Shown: positions 43,407 to 54,898 of the stretch, piece after piece
How positions within the stretch are numbered: position 1 is the stretch's first letter
Layout of the letters: each line of letters starts with the position of its first letter
Assembly (NCBI RefSeq): GCF_030055435.1
Contig: NZ_JASFYG010000003.1
Coordinates: 29,619 to 93,618 of the forward strand
Direction of reading: 5' to 3'
Origin: Methanothermobacter sp.
GTDB lineage: Archaea; Methanobacteriota; Methanobacteria; Methanobacteriales; Methanothermobacteraceae
Length of the DNA stretch: 64,000 nucleotides
Notes under the pieces: model-generated
What the model saw: only the letters and a program-made list of their open reading frames with translations
Databases searched by the model: none
What the model was told of the DNA's origin: nothing
Translations under genes and position numbers: made by a program

Positions 43407-45020
43407 ATGATAAGGGGAAACATCCTTAACGTCTTCACGGGGGATATATACCCTGCAGAGGTTGAAGTTTCTGGTGGTTTGATAAAATGTGTCCGGAGGG
43501 TGGAGGGGAACTTCACCGATATAATCCTTCCGGGTTTTGTGGATGCCCATGTCCATATCGAAAGCTCAATGCTCACACCGTCATCCTTTGCAGCCGCTGC
43601 AATCCCCCATGGCACCACTGCTGTTGTTTCTGATCCACACGAGATAGCCAATGTTATGGGTGTTGAGGGTGTTGAGTTCATGCTGGAGGATGCAACAAGC
43701 GCACCCCTAAAATTTTATTTCACAGCACCATCCTGCGTACCTGCAACGCCCTTTGAGACATCAGGCGCAGAGCTATCGGCCATGGAGATAGAGGATATCC
43801 TTTCAAGGGAATCTGTGGTGGCACTGGGCGAAATGATGAACTTTCCGGGTGTTATAGCAGGTGATGTGGAGGTAATGGATAAGATAGCTGCTGCAAAGAA
43901 ACTCAATAAGCCGGTGGATGGCCACGCACCCCTTCTATCAGGTGATGAACTGTGTGCATACATAGGGGCCGGTATATCCACAGAACATGAATGTGTGAGT
44001 CCCGCCGAGGCCCTTGAGAAGAGGGGACTTGGAATGAAGATAATGGCACGTGAGGGTTCCAGCGCAAGGAACCTCAGGGACCTTGCAGCTGTCGACTGTG
44101 ACTTCCTGGTATCAGATGATATCCACCCAGCAGACCTCCTGGAGGGTCACATGGACAGGATACTCCGAAGGGCTGTTGAATACGGTGTTGACCCCGTTAA
44201 GGCCGTGCAGATGGTCACTGTGAACCCTGCAGATCACTACAAGCTCAATACAGGGGCCCTGGCACCTGGACGGGCAGCTGACATGGTGGTGGTTGATAAC
44301 CTAAGGGACTTCAATGTTAAGAGGGTCTACATTGATGGAAGGATCGTTGCAGAGAATGGAAGATACCTGGGAGCCCCTAAAACCAGTCGCAGGAGAATGA
44401 ACCGCCTTGAAATCGTTAATTTCACTGCAGAGGATCTTGAGGTGAAATCAGATGATGACGAGGTCACTGTCAGAGTCATCAATGTATTTGATGGCCAGAT
44501 AGTGACAAGGGAGTTACAGAAAAGACTTGGGGTAAATGGTGGTTTTGTAGCCCCCGACCCATCCTCGGATATACTTAAAGTATCGGTTATAGATCGTTAT
44601 GGTAAGGGAAACATCTCCAATGGATTCGTTCATGGATTCGGACTTAAGGAAGGGGCCATTGCCTCAACTGTGGCCCACGACTCACACAACGTCATAACAG
44701 TGGGCCTGGATTCAGGTCTCATGAAGAGGGCGGTCGATATACTCAAAAAAACAGGAGGGGGCCTTGTGGCTGTTTCAGATGATGATCAAAGGACCCTTGA
44801 ACTACCAGTTGCAGGTTTAATGTCAGATGGAAATGCAGTGGAGGTGGCATCCAGGATGGAGGACCTCAACGATTTTGTGTGTGAACTTGGTTGCACTCTG
44901 AGCGCGCCATTCATGACGATGTCATTCCTTTCACTTCTTGTTATCCCCGAATTGAAAATAGGTGATAGGGGACTTTTTAGTGTGGATGAATTCCAGTTCG
45001 TGGATGTGATCGTTGGGTGA
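43407..45020 (+). CDS. ade: Adenine deaminase
   Basis: A protein of 537 residues with the amidohydrolase pattern: LPGFVDAHVHIESSMLTP, TTAVVSDPHEIANVMG, VDGHAPLLSG and SDDIHPADLLEGH; the C-terminal domain carries VAHDSHNVITVGLD. It turns adenine into hypoxanthine for purine salvage. GGAGGATTAA precedes ATG 43407. A single gene between the LOR/SDH enzyme and the convergent DUF447 gene. Confidence 0.95.
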   Translation: MIRGNILNVFTGDIYPAEVEVSGGLIKCVRRVEGNFTDIILPGFVDAHVHIESSMLTPSSFAAAAIPHGTTAVVSDPHEIANVMGVEGVEFMLEDATSAPLKFYFTAPSCVPATPFETSGAELSAMEIEDILSRESVVALGEMMNFPGVIAGDVEVMDKIAAAKKLNKPVDGHAPLLSGDELCAYIGAGISTEHECVSPAEALEKRGLGMKIMAREGSSARNLRDLAAVDCDFLVSDDIHPADLLEGHMDRILRRAVEYGVDPVKAVQMVTVNPADHYKLNTGALAPGRAADMVVVDNLRDFNVKRVYIDGRIVAENGRYLGAPKTSRRRMNRLEIVNFTAEDLEVKSDDDEVTVRVINVFDGQIVTRELQKRLGVNGGFVAPDPSSDILKVSVIDRYGKGNISNGFVHGFGLKEGAIASTVAHDSHNVITVGLDSGLMKRAVDILKKTGGGLVAVSDDDQRTLELPVAGLMSDGNAVEVASRMEDLNDFVCELGCTLSAPFMTMSFLSLLVIPELKIGDRGLFSVDEFQFVDVIVG

Positions 45021-45085
45021 TGATTGTTGGGGTTTTTATTGTGTTGATGATTGTCTTTTTTGTCCAGGATGTATTCAGCGGGTGA

Positions 45086-46233
<1,148 letters not shown>

Positions 46234-46315
46234 ACTGACACCTCAAAAACTTATAGTTATAAATTAATGGTCTCCCTATAACTATTTTACTGGAATATTC
46301 CCTTTGAGTGATATC

Positions 46316-46873
46316 ATGGAAATAGAGAACGTTAAGATGGCCCTTGAGATGCTATCATCCTCTGAGTGCTTCGGGATTCTCATACCCGAGGTGAGGTCCA
46401 ACCTTGTAATGGCACGGGAAAACCCCCGTGGCATCGAAGATGTTGTGGCGGTACCTGGCAGAATCACAGAGTTCCGTGGGAGGGCCTTCGCATGCAGGGA
46501 ACCTGAATTCGGGGCATCATCCCACATGGCCCGTTTCATAATAGCCCTCAACAGGCACTTTCCCTGGAAGAGAAGCGCACTTAATATTAAATTTGATGAA
46601 AGTATAATTAATATCTGTGAGGACCATGGAATGGTGGTCTCATCCTATGATCGTAGCCGGGAACCCCGAGTGTTGAGGGAGGTCGAGGGTGGCACCATAC
46701 CCTGGGGTGTTGAGGAGGCCATAAGGAATTCGGAATCACCCCCTGATGTCATATACCACAGGGGCGCATGGGGCAAGGAGCCAATGGTCGTACTCACCGG
46801 GGAGGACGCAGTTGAAGTTGCAGAGACAGCCCTTAAAATAGCAGAGGATTATAAAAAACTTTTGGGGAGATGA
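46316..46873 (+). CDS. thiN: ThiN-type thiamine-phosphate synthase domain protein
   Basis: About 185 residues from ATG 46316 (GAGTGAT upstream). It carries the ThiN pattern: [11 protein letters not shown] at the start, [31 protein letters not shown] and [19 protein letters not shown]. ThiN condenses HMP-PP and HET-P to thiamine phosphate. Many archaea have ThiN fused to ThiD or to an HTH (ThiR); this one is the stand-alone domain. The SIS protein starts 1 base after its stop. Confidence 0.82.
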   Translation: MEIENVKMALEMLSSSECFGILIPEVRSNLVMARENPRGIEDVVAVPGRITEFRGRAFACREPEFGASSHMARFIIALNRHFPWKRSALNIKFDESIINICEDHGMVVSSYDRSREPRVLREVEGGTIPWGVEEAIRNSESPPDVIYHRGAWGKEPMVVLTGEDAVEVAETALKIAEDYKKLLGR

Positions 46874-46874
46874 A

Positions 46875-47879
46875 ATGAAGTACAGGATGTATACAGAACT
46901 CATGGAACAGCCAGGATCACTTAAAATGACCCTTAAGGCTGAGGGGGACATGATGTCCAGGATATCAGGTGAGATTGCTGAGTGCAGGCGCATATACCTT
47001 GTTGGATGTGGAAGTTCACTATCCACATGCTATAGTGCAAGGGATGCAGTTTTAATGAACTATGATCTTAACATTGATGTCATGACCGGCTATGAATTCT
47101 ACTACCACAGAAAGATTGAGGGAAAGAACTCTGTGGTTATATTCACGTCCCAGTCTGGGGAGACAGCGGATACCCTTGCGGCACTTAGAAGGGCCACTGA
47201 AATTGGACTTAAAACCGTGACGATTACAAATGAACCTGAAAGTACCATGGCATCTGAGTCCCAGAGAACCATAATAACCCGCTGTGGCAGAGAGGAGGCC
47301 ATACTTGGTACCAAGACCTACATGACACAGCTCCTGGCACTCTACAGGATACTGTTTGGCATTCACACCGATGAGGTATCTAAGGGGGTGCTTTCAGAAC
47401 TCGAGGAGCTACCTGATGAGATTGGGAGGCTCCTGAGGGACACCGAGGATGACTGCAGGGGTCTTGCAGAGGAGTATGCAGGGGAGGATGTATTCTACTG
47501 TATGGGTAGCGGCCCAAACTATGGACTGGCATACAAGCTTGCCATGACCATGCTAATGGAGGGGGCCCTGAAACATGCCTGTCCCCTGTATTCCGGCGAA
47601 TTCAGGCATGGACTCATTGAGAGGGTGGAGAAGGGGGTGCCTGTGATATTCCTTGAGTCAGGCTTCCCGGGTGATGAACTTACAGAGAGGGCTTTGAGGT
47701 TCTGTGAGAGTCTTGGAGCACTGAATATAGTATTCAGGATGTCTGATTACTCTGACCTCAATTCACTGCTTTCACCATTTGTGCTTGCAGTTCCCCTTGA
47801 GTGGTTCGTATACTACCTTGCCCACTTCAATGGTGAGGATCCTGGAAGCACCAGGCATATTGGTAAGGTCAGATACTAA
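46875..47879 (+). CDS. Double-SIS sugar isomerase-like protein (GlmS isomerase domain family)
   Basis: A protein of 334 residues with two SIS domains: [18 protein letters not shown] and [17 protein letters not shown] in the first, [20 protein letters not shown] and [14 protein letters not shown] in the second. It is like the isomerase half of GlmS without the glutaminase domain, such as AgaS/FrlB-type sugar-phosphate isomerases/deaminases. The gene follows thiN after one base, so it is co-translated; a functional connection is not obvious. Confidence 0.85.
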   Translation: MKYRMYTELMEQPGSLKMTLKAEGDMMSRISGEIAECRRIYLVGCGSSLSTCYSARDAVLMNYDLNIDVMTGYEFYYHRKIEGKNSVVIFTSQSGETADTLAALRRATEIGLKTVTITNEPESTMASESQRTIITRCGREEAILGTKTYMTQLLALYRILFGIHTDEVSKGVLSELEELPDEIGRLLRDTEDDCRGLAEEYAGEDVFYCMGSGPNYGLAYKLAMTMLMEGALKHACPLYSGEFRHGLIERVEKGVPVIFLESGFPGDELTERALRFCESLGALNIVFRMSDYSDLNSLLSPFVLAVPLEWFVYYLAHFNGEDPGSTRHIGKVRY

Positions 47880-47958
47880 TGATTATTCTTTCTTTAAAGT
47901 AATCTGATCTGCTTTTAGCTAGCGGCAAAATCAGTCCAACAAAAAAATAGTAGGTGGT

Positions 47959-48426
47959 TCATTCCACCTTGAGGACCTGTTTCTTTTTGATCTCCACCTT
48001 TGGAAGCTCAACTGTAAGGACACCATTTTCAAATTTGGCCTTGGCCTCTTCGACCTTTATCTTTTCAGGGAGCCTCATCTCCCTTCTTGCCTCACCATAC
48101 TTCCTTTCTTTTTTGACGAAATTGGCCTCCTTGACCTCAATCTCCTCTTCAAAGACTGCAGATATGGATATGGTATTTTCTGTGAGTTCTATGTTTATAT
48201 CTTCTTTTTTAACACCGGGAAGGTCCGTCTTTATGATTATTTTGTCATCTGTTTCTATGACGTCCATGTTCAGCTTTTCAGGTATGTTCTCGGTGTACTC
48301 TGATATCTTCTTCTCGAACTCCTTCTGCATCTCCCTCATGTTCTTTATCATATCTTCCATCATCTTCTCGGCCATCAGCCTTCTCTTCTCAAACATTGTT
48401 ATGGGTTTTTCCAGTTTCTTTTTCAT
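47959..48426 (-). CDS. hsp20: Small heat shock protein (Hsp20/alpha-crystallin)
   Basis: A protein of 155 residues. The alpha-crystallin core is [29 protein letters not shown] through [30 protein letters not shown], with the tail [10 protein letters not shown] carrying the I/V-x-I/V-like contact. The N-terminal 45 residues form a charged, possibly coiled region. GGAGGGTTTAT precedes ATG 48426, which lies inside the end of the GTPase gene (38-base overlap). ATP-independent holdase. Confidence 0.95.
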   Translation of the reverse strand: MKKKLEKPITMFEKRRLMAEKMMEDMIKNMREMQKEFEKKISEYTENIPEKLNMDVIETDDKIIIKTDLPGVKKEDINIELTENTISISAVFEEEIEVKEANFVKKERKYGEARREMRLPEKIKVEEAKAKFENGVLTVELPKVEIKKKQVLKVE

Positions 48427-49399
48427 ATAAACCCTCCAGTTTTTTTACTATCTCGGAGACCCCTCTGCCCTGAAATGCAGACACCATCAGTGGTTCCTCA
48501 ACCATATTAATATATTCTTCTAGATACTTAACATTTTCTGCAAGGTCCATCTTATTGAAAACAGTGATAATGGGTATTTCAAAGATAGCCTTTATGCCAA
48601 GATAAAGATTGTACTGGCTTTCGAGCGTGTATCCACAGCTTTCCGAGGCATCGAATATGAAGAGTATGACATCGGCTATGTTCTCAAGGGCAACCATGGC
48701 CTGGAGTTCAATGTTGTTCATATCCTCAACCGGCCGGTCAAGGAGACCTGGAGTATCTATCACCTGTATTTTCTTCCATTTACGTTCAAGGTGCCCTATC
48801 TGTATACCCTTGGTGGTGAAGGGGTAATCAGCAACCTCTGGTTCTGCACCTGTCAGTGTCCTGAGGAGTGTGGATTTCCCCACATTTGGGAAGCCCGCTA
48901 TAACAACCGTGAATGCATCGAAGTCCACGGTGGGCATGTTCCTGAGTCTGTTCTTTGCAAAGTCAAGGAAGTCAAGATCCCCTTCAATTCTTCTCACAAC
49001 TGATGATATCCTACCGAAGGCCTCCCTTCTCAGATTGGATGCATCTGATGGCTTTGAACGTTTTATTTTCTTCATGTAATCGGATTCAAGCTGATTGAGT
49101 ATTCTAACAGCCCAGTTAAGGGCGCCAAGAGCCTTTTTGAGGTCGTCCACACCCACTGTTACATCGATGTAGTCCTGATAGAATTCTGGCAGCGACTCTA
49201 TATCGGGTATGCGCTGGATGATCATCTTTAGACGGTCCCTTATAACCTGGCATGCTGTCTGGATGCGTGTGGATTCAATGATCTTGGCCTTCTTCTGTCC
49301 TGGGATCTTTGAACTCCTCTTGAGAGATGCGGCTTTTCTGGCCCTCCTGAATCCCTTATCAAGGAGTTCATCTGCTGTGGGAACTGTTGGTATTATCAT
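48389..49399 (-). CDS. NOG1/Obg-type GTP-binding protein
   Basis: About 336 residues. G1 is [17 protein letters not shown]3 DTPGLLDRP and G4 FNKMDLAE; the N-terminal 160 residues form the helical NOG1 extension ([24 protein letters not shown]). NOG1 acts in large-subunit ribosome assembly. ATG 49399 is preferred since GTGATTTTC precedes it, although ATG 49408 is in frame. The overlap with hsp20 indicates joint translation. Confidence 0.9.
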   Translation of the reverse strand: MIIPTVPTADELLDKGFRRARKAASLKRSSKIPGQKKAKIIESTRIQTACQVIRDRLKMIIQRIPDIESLPEFYQDYIDVTVGVDDLKKALGALNWAVRILNQLESDYMKKIKRSKPSDASNLRREAFGRISSVVRRIEGDLDFLDFAKNRLRNMPTVDFDAFTVVIAGFPNVGKSTLLRTLTGAEPEVADYPFTTKGIQIGHLERKWKKIQVIDTPGLLDRPVEDMNNIELQAMVALENIADVILFIFDASESCGYTLESQYNLYLGIKAIFEIPIITVFNKMDLAENVKYLEEYINMVEEPLMVSAFQGRGVSEIVKKLEGLYEKETGKTHNNV

Positions 49400-49459
49400 G
49401 AAAATCACTCTTCTATTATAACTTTATGTGCGGTAAACCTCAAGGCATGTTTCTGGATT

Positions 49460-50038
49460 TTATCTGTAGTCCCTTTCACTGAATATCTGGGCCTGGAACC
49501 TGTAAACCTTTGTTTGGGGGTCATAGAAGCAGTCAGGTGGGAGTCCTGCCTTCATGCAGGTGTTGCAGAGGAACTCCTCAGCATCCCATCCCCACTCTGT
49601 TGCAACCTGTGGCAGGAGAAGGCCCCTGGCCCATCCCCTCTCAATGATGAGGCCATCAACACCAACCCTTATCCTCTGGGGATACTCAGAAGGATTCTCA
49701 ACCCTGATGGGGGTGGGTGGTGTGAGGACGCTGACCTCAACCTCTATCTCATCAAGTTCCTCAGGCTCAACAGGCGGGAACCTTGGGTCACGGGTGGCTG
49801 CGGATATGGCGGCGTCGATGAGGGCATCTATGAGGGGTCTTACCGGTTCAGGGTAACCTATGCATCCCCTGAGCTCACCATTCTTCTCCAGTGTAACGAA
49901 TACTCCTCTGTTCTCCCTGAATTTATCAGGAAGATCCGATGGTAATCTGAATGTTTCGGAGCCCCGCAGGTGCTCCTCAATAACACTCCTTGCAATTTCA
50001 ATAAGCAGTTTTCCCTCCTCTCTTGATATGGATTTCAT
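49460..50038 (-). CDS. AMMECR1-domain protein
   Basis: A protein of 192 residues with the family's LRGCIGYPEPVRPLIDALIDAAISAATRDPRFPPV segment and EIEVEVSVLTPPTPI. Function not known in archaea; often near radical-SAM AmmeMemoSam genes, although not here. ATG 50038 overlaps the tldD stop (ATGA). Confidence 0.9.
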   Translation of the reverse strand: MKSISREEGKLLIEIARSVIEEHLRGSETFRLPSDLPDKFRENRGVFVTLEKNGELRGCIGYPEPVRPLIDALIDAAISAATRDPRFPPVEPEELDEIEVEVSVLTPPTPIRVENPSEYPQRIRVGVDGLIIERGWARGLLLPQVATEWGWDAEEFLCNTCMKAGLPPDCFYDPQTKVYRFQAQIFSERDYR

Positions 50039-51399
50039 GTTCCACCAACCATTGCATTCAGTATCCTCACATGGGGCCCCCCATCACCCACAGGGACGCT
50101 CTGTCCGGATTTGCCGCAGAAGCCGATACCAAGTTTGAAGTCTGACCCAACACCATCAACGTTCATGAGGGTCTCAAGAACGTTCCCTGAGAGTGAAACG
50201 TCCCTGAGGGGCTCACATATCTCACCATCCCTTATCCTGAATGATTCAGCCGCATTGAACTGGAATATCCCCTTACCTGTATCAACCTGGCCTCCCCTTG
50301 AACCCCGAAGGTAGATTCCATCACGCACATCCTCAAGGAGTTCATCAAATGATAGGTCCCCTGGTTCAAGGAATGTGTTGCTCATCCTGACAATGGGCTG
50401 ATCCCCTATGGCCGAACGTGCGTTTCCTGATGGTTCAAGTCCAAGCTTGAAGGCTGTTTCCCTGGAATTCAGGAGTGATCTGAGAGTGCCGTCCTCCACA
50501 AGAACGGTTCTTGATGCCTCCACACCCTCTGCATCGTAGCTGTAGCTACCAAAACCATCAATGGTGGGATCATCGACTATGGTCACAGCCTCTGAGGCGA
50601 TCCTATCACCGAGCCTGCCCTCAAGGATTGAGTCACCCTGAAGTATGAGGTCAGCCTCTGCGGCATGCCCTAGGGCCTCATGTATGAAGACACCTGTGAG
50701 TTCAGGGTCTGTTATTACATGGAAGCTTCCTGATGGGGGTGAATCTGCTGATAGGAGCCTCACCGCCTTCTCACCTGTCCTGCGCCCGAATTCTTCGATG
50801 TCCTCCCTTTCAAGTATCTCAAATCCTCCTGTGCCACCGCAGCTACCATGGCCAAACTGGATGCTGGTACCGTCTGATGCAACAGCATTGAGGAACAGGG
50901 CAACCTTTGAATCGTTCATCTCTATGCAGGATCCCTCAGTATTGAGGAAAACGGTTGAAATCTCCATATCAACGTAGCTCACGGTGGTGCTCACGACCCC
51001 ATCAACCGATGCCGCATGGTGGGCCTCAAATACAAGCTCCCGTTTCTCATCTGCTGGAACATCTGAGGGGGCCCTTGATGATTTAACGGTTGTCTTATCG
51101 TTTTGGGGCTGCAGTGAACCAACCTCGACATCACCCCTGAGGGATTCTGCCATCTTTACAGCATTGATGGCCATCCCCTCCAGCTCTTCTGGTTTATCGG
51201 TGAAGGCGAATCCCCATGAACCATTTTTAAGCACCCTTATCCTGAACCCTGCAGCCTCTCCTGACTTGACCTCCTGTACATTGCCGTCCTTGAGTATAAT
51301 TGAACCTGAAGAGGAGGTCCCTGCCCTTATATCTGCGTATTCTACCTTTTCAGCTATACCACTGATTATCCTCTCTAGATGATCCATATCTACATCCAT
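50035..51399 (-). CDS. tldD: TldD/PmbA family metalloprotease
   Basis: A protein of 454 residues with the TldD zinc site (FIHEALGHAAEADL, HExxxH) and the family segments LKDGNVQEVKSGEAAGFRIRVLKNGSWGF and YLRGSRGGQVDTGKGIFQFNAAESF. TldD/TldE protease pairs unfold and degrade peptides; here TldD is coupled with AMMECR1 and not with a TldE partner. Start ATG 51399 has a weak ribosome site. Confidence 0.92.
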   Translation of the reverse strand: MDVDMDHLERIISGIAEKVEYADIRAGTSSSGSIILKDGNVQEVKSGEAAGFRIRVLKNGSWGFAFTDKPEELEGMAINAVKMAESLRGDVEVGSLQPQNDKTTVKSSRAPSDVPADEKRELVFEAHHAASVDGVVSTTVSYVDMEISTVFLNTEGSCIEMNDSKVALFLNAVASDGTSIQFGHGSCGGTGGFEILEREDIEEFGRRTGEKAVRLLSADSPPSGSFHVITDPELTGVFIHEALGHAAEADLILQGDSILEGRLGDRIASEAVTIVDDPTIDGFGSYSYDAEGVEASRTVLVEDGTLRSLLNSRETAFKLGLEPSGNARSAIGDQPIVRMSNTFLEPGDLSFDELLEDVRDGIYLRGSRGGQVDTGKGIFQFNAAESFRIRDGEICEPLRDVSLSGNVLETLMNVDGVGSDFKLGIGFCGKSGQSVPVGDGGPHVRILNAMVGGT

Positions 51400-51552
51400 T
51401 TCCCATCAGCCTTCAAGAAGTTTCTTTAGGTTTATCTGTAAGTGGAGCCTTATGATTCTTTTGCATGTTTAGTTGAATGGTATCATCAGGGTTTAAAATG
51501 CTATTGTAGGTGGGCAAATGTTTAGATGGTTTGATTCAGTGGTTTAGATAAA

Positions 51553-51566
51553 TTATTTAAATAAAC
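51553..51566 (+). promoter_or_regulatory. TATA box of the sulfurtransferase gene pair
   Basis: TTATTTAAATAAAC predicts initiation near 51585, before the TTG start at 51620. Confidence 0.55.
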
Positions 51567-51619
51567 ACCCATATACCAACTAATCAGTTCATTTTACAGA
51601 TAGCACCGGATGTGATATA

Positions 51620-53167
51620 TTGAAAACAATTGAGGAAATAAACCAGAAGATCAGGGATGGGGATGCTGTCGTCGTAACCGCAGCTGAGATGACAGAAATT
51701 GTGGCTGAAAACGGACCAGAAGCTGCTGCAAGGGAAGTTGATGTTGTTACAACCGGTACATTTGGTGCTATGTGTTCATCAGGCGCTTTCATCAATTTCG
51801 GTCACTCTGATCCTCCAATAAAGATGTCGAAAACGTACCTGAATGGTGTGGAGGCATATTCCGGACTTGCAGCTGTGGATGCCTATATAGGGGCAACACA
51901 GCCAAACAGGGACCCTGAGATAGGCCTCAGCTATGGAGGTTCACATGTTATAGAGGACCTCATAAGGGGAAAGGAGATAGAACTGGTTGCAGAGGCCTAC
52001 GGTACCGACTGCTACCCATTAAAGAGCGTGGAGACCTTAATAAGTCTTGATACGATAAATCAGGCGGTAATGGTGAACCCCAGAAACTGCTACCAGAACT
52101 ATGCGGTTGCCGTCAATTCAACCCAGGAGACCCTCTACACATACATGGGAACACTCCTCCCAAATTATGGTAATGTGACATATTCAAGTGCAGGGGAACT
52201 GAGCCCCCTCCTCAACGACCCATATTTCCAGACGATAGGTGTGGGCACAAAGATATTCCTCTGCGGTGCAGAGGGCTATATAATCGGGGAGGGTACACAG
52301 CACTCAACAGATGTGGATAGAAAGAATGGTGTTCCTGTTTCAGCTGCAGGGACCCTCATGGTCAGGGGTGATATGAAGGAGATGGACCCTGAATACGTGA
52401 GAGGGGCGACCATGCCAAGGTACGGCCCCACACTCTATGTTGGGGCGGGGATACCCATACCAGTACTCGATGAGGATATAGCAGCGGCAACAGGAATATC
52501 AGATGAGGAAATAGTCTGCAGGGTGATAGACTACGGTGTTCCAAGAAGATCAAGACCAGTTATCATGGAAACAAATTATAAGGAGCTGAGATCAGGTAAA
52601 ATTGAAATAAATGGTGTTGAGGTCCCGACATCTCCACTTTCATCACTTAAAAAGGCGAGGGAGATTGCAGAGGAACTGAAATCATGGATTGAAATGGGAG
52701 ATTTCCTCCTCACAGAGCCGGTGAAACCCCTACCATCAAGGGGGCATTCCACAAGGCCACTGGAAATAAGGAGACCCTCAATAATGGTGAGGGAACTCGA
52801 GAGCAAACCCGTCATAATGACCCATGAGGATGACGACCTCAGGGAGGTGGCAAGGAAGATGGTTGACAATAACATAAACCATATACCTGTTGTTGACAGC
52901 CAGGGTATCCTCAGGGGTATTGTGACATCATGGGACATCGCAGATGCAGTTGCAAGGGGCAAGAAAAGCCTGAAGGATGTGATGACCCGTAGAGTAATCG
53001 TAGCACGGGAAAATGAACCAGTTGACGTTGTTGCAAGACGTATAGATAAATATAACATATCTGGTTTACCGATAGTGGATGAGGAAAACCGGGTGAAGGG
53101 CATAATCACGGCAGAGGATATTTCAAGGCTGATAGGAAAACTGGAGAATAGGGGAGAGTCAATATGA
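51620..53167 (+). CDS. L-aspartate semialdehyde sulfurtransferase (DUF39 + CBS)
   Basis: A protein of 515 residues beginning with TTG 51620. The N-terminal DUF39 body (1-370) includes [26 protein letters not shown] (C52) and [13 protein letters not shown] (C131); the two cysteines correspond to those needed for sulfur transfer in the Methanosarcina homologue. Two CBS domains follow (about 385-510). The enzyme, with its ferredoxin partner, adds sulfide to aspartate semialdehyde to form homocysteine. The ferredoxin gene overlaps its stop (ATGA). Confidence 0.9.
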   Translation: MKTIEEINQKIRDGDAVVVTAAEMTEIVAENGPEAAAREVDVVTTGTFGAMCSSGAFINFGHSDPPIKMSKTYLNGVEAYSGLAAVDAYIGATQPNRDPEIGLSYGGSHVIEDLIRGKEIELVAEAYGTDCYPLKSVETLISLDTINQAVMVNPRNCYQNYAVAVNSTQETLYTYMGTLLPNYGNVTYSSAGELSPLLNDPYFQTIGVGTKIFLCGAEGYIIGEGTQHSTDVDRKNGVPVSAAGTLMVRGDMKEMDPEYVRGATMPRYGPTLYVGAGIPIPVLDEDIAAATGISDEEIVCRVIDYGVPRRSRPVIMETNYKELRSGKIEINGVEVPTSPLSSLKKAREIAEELKSWIEMGDFLLTEPVKPLPSRGHSTRPLEIRRPSIMVRELESKPVIMTHEDDDLREVARKMVDNNINHIPVVDSQGILRGIVTSWDIADAVARGKKSLKDVMTRRVIVARENEPVDVVARRIDKYNISGLPIVDEENRVKGIITAEDISRLIGKLENRGESI

Positions 53168-53550
53168 AGGCCTGGCTTAAATTCTCACCGAATATCGTTA
53201 ACAAATCCATAATCTCAGAGGCAATAAAGAGGTACGACATTGACTTCAACATACTCCGTGCCAACATCACCCCCCGTGGGGGTAAGATGCTCGTTGAGAT
53301 AAGCGGTCCGGAGGAGAGGAAGGGAATAGAGTTCATAGAGGAAGCTGGAATTGAGGTTCACCCTGCAATGAGGGTGGTAAAGAAGGACAGGGAGAAGTGC
53401 GTGGACTGCGGGGCCTGCGTATCTCTCTGTCCTGTAAGCGCAATATGCATCGAGGACGACTGGGAGATCAGGATTGACGACCAGAAGTGCATAGGATGCA
53501 GTTTCTGTGTGAACTCATGCCCTACAAGGGCCATAATGCTATTTGAATGA
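53164..53550 (+). CDS. NIL + 2x[4Fe-4S] ferredoxin partner of the sulfurtransferase
   Basis: A protein of 128 residues: an N-terminal NIL domain ([35 protein letters not shown]) followed by two ferredoxin motifs ([12 protein letters not shown] and [12 protein letters not shown]). It is the electron donor for the reductive step in homocysteine formation in methanogens. ATG 53164 overlaps the partner's stop. Confidence 0.93.
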   Translation: MKAWLKFSPNIVNKSIISEAIKRYDIDFNILRANITPRGGKMLVEISGPEERKGIEFIEEAGIEVHPAMRVVKKDREKCVDCGACVSLCPVSAICIEDDWEIRIDDQKCIGCSFCVNSCPTRAIMLFE

Positions 53551-53591
53551 AACCAGATCCGGTTTTCAGATCCTGAAGAACAGGTGAATTG

Positions 53592-54770
53592 ATGGTTCTC
53601 ATAGTCGGTTCAGGGGCCTCAGGGGCAACCCTTGCAAGGGAACTTGCAGTGGGAGGATTTGATGTTACCGTAATAGAAAGGGGCCCCTACGTTCAGGATG
53701 GGGATGCATTTCTGTGCTACGATGAGAGTTCAGATGACCCTGACATCCTCAAAACAAGCTGCGTTGGCGGATCGACGCTGGTGGCAGCAGGTAACGCCGT
53801 AAGGGTCCTTGAGGACACGCTGAAGGATTATGGTGTTGATATAACAGATGATCTTGATGCAATTGAAAGGGAACTTGATGTGGTGGAACTCCCTGATACA
53901 CACATCGGGAGGGGGACCGCACTCCTCATGGATGCGGCAGAGTCCCTCGGGCTTGAAATAAGGAGGATGCCAAAGTTCATAAGGGCCGAAAAATGCAGAC
54001 CATGCGGTAAATGCTCCTTTGGCTGCCCCAGGAGTGCCAAGTGGTCTGCAAGGGAATTCATGGATGAGGCAATTGAACATGGCGCTGTACTGGTTGAGGA
54101 GACAGAGGCAAGGGATCTGATTCTGGAGGGGGGGAAGGTCAGGGGTATTGAAACCTCAGCAGGCAGTTTCCATGATGAAACCGTTGTCCTGGCAGCAGGG
54201 GCAGTTGAAACCCCCAGGATCCTCATGAGGGCAGGTATTGATGCAGGGAGAAAGTTCTTCATGGACACCTTCGTTACGGTGGGGGGCATATTTGATGGGA
54301 TCGGGTTCTGTGATGAGGTCCAGATGAATGCACTCATTGAAATGGACGGCTTCATACTCTCACCCCACTTCTCAACCCTCCTCTTTCCTGAGAGGGATAG
54401 GGTTGACGTCCTGGGGCTCATGGTCAAGATAAGGGATGAGGCCTGCGGCCGTGTGGAGGCTGATAGGGTTGTGAAGCACCACACCCAGAGGGATGTGAGG
54501 TATCTCGCTGAGGGCGCTGCCCTTGCAGGGGCGATTTTATCTGAGGCAGGGGTAAGGGCGGATACCCTACGATCCACACGCCCCCGTGGAGCCCACCCTG
54601 GGGGTACAGCGGCCATAGGGGATGTTGTGGATGAGAATCTTGAAACATCCATTCAGGGCCTCTTTGTGGCCGATGCCAGTGTTCTGCCTGAGGCACCAGG
54701 GGCACCGCCGATCCTCACCCTCATGGCACTTGCAAGGCGCCTCGCAAGGCACTTTGCATCTTATTTATAA
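53592..54770 (+). CDS. GMC-type FAD oxidoreductase with a four-Cys insert
   Basis: About 392 residues. The N-terminal VLIVGSGASGATLARELA is an FAD-binding fold; SCVGGSTLVAAGNAV and the end (LFVADASVLPEAPGAPPILTLMALARRLA) match the GMC family. Residues C135, C138, C141 and C145 (CRPCGKCSFGC) would bind an Fe-S cluster or zinc. ATG 53592 is next to TTG 53589; the ATG is chosen. It stands 42 bases after the ferredoxin gene and may be in that transcript. Substrate unknown. Confidence 0.78.
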   Translation: MVLIVGSGASGATLARELAVGGFDVTVIERGPYVQDGDAFLCYDESSDDPDILKTSCVGGSTLVAAGNAVRVLEDTLKDYGVDITDDLDAIERELDVVELPDTHIGRGTALLMDAAESLGLEIRRMPKFIRAEKCRPCGKCSFGCPRSAKWSAREFMDEAIEHGAVLVEETEARDLILEGGKVRGIETSAGSFHDETVVLAAGAVETPRILMRAGIDAGRKFFMDTFVTVGGIFDGIGFCDEVQMNALIEMDGFILSPHFSTLLFPERDRVDVLGLMVKIRDEACGRVEADRVVKHHTQRDVRYLAEGAALAGAILSEAGVRADTLRSTRPRGAHPGGTAAIGDVVDENLETSIQGLFVADASVLPEAPGAPPILTLMALARRLARHFASYL

Positions 54771-54825
54771 CTTTTAGCTTTTTTAACCAGTTCACAATTT
54801 TTATTTTTGGGACGTTAAGGAAGAC

Positions 54826-54837
54826 AAATTTATTAAG
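54826..54837 (+). promoter_or_regulatory. TATA box of the secreted hydrolase gene
   Basis: AAATTTATTAAG about 65 bases before ATG 54899; T-runs at 54777-54786 immediately upstream could end the GMC transcript. Confidence 0.45.
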
Positions 54838-54898
54838 TTTTTTCGGAACCAAAAACCAATATATGATGCTGAATATATGATAGGGAAGGTGAGGATTT

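Noticed and set aside
53828-54652. 274-codon ORF opposite the GMC-type oxidoreductase
   Set aside because: Ser/Thr/Pro-rich composition is the usual mirror of a G/C-biased gene; no start signal.
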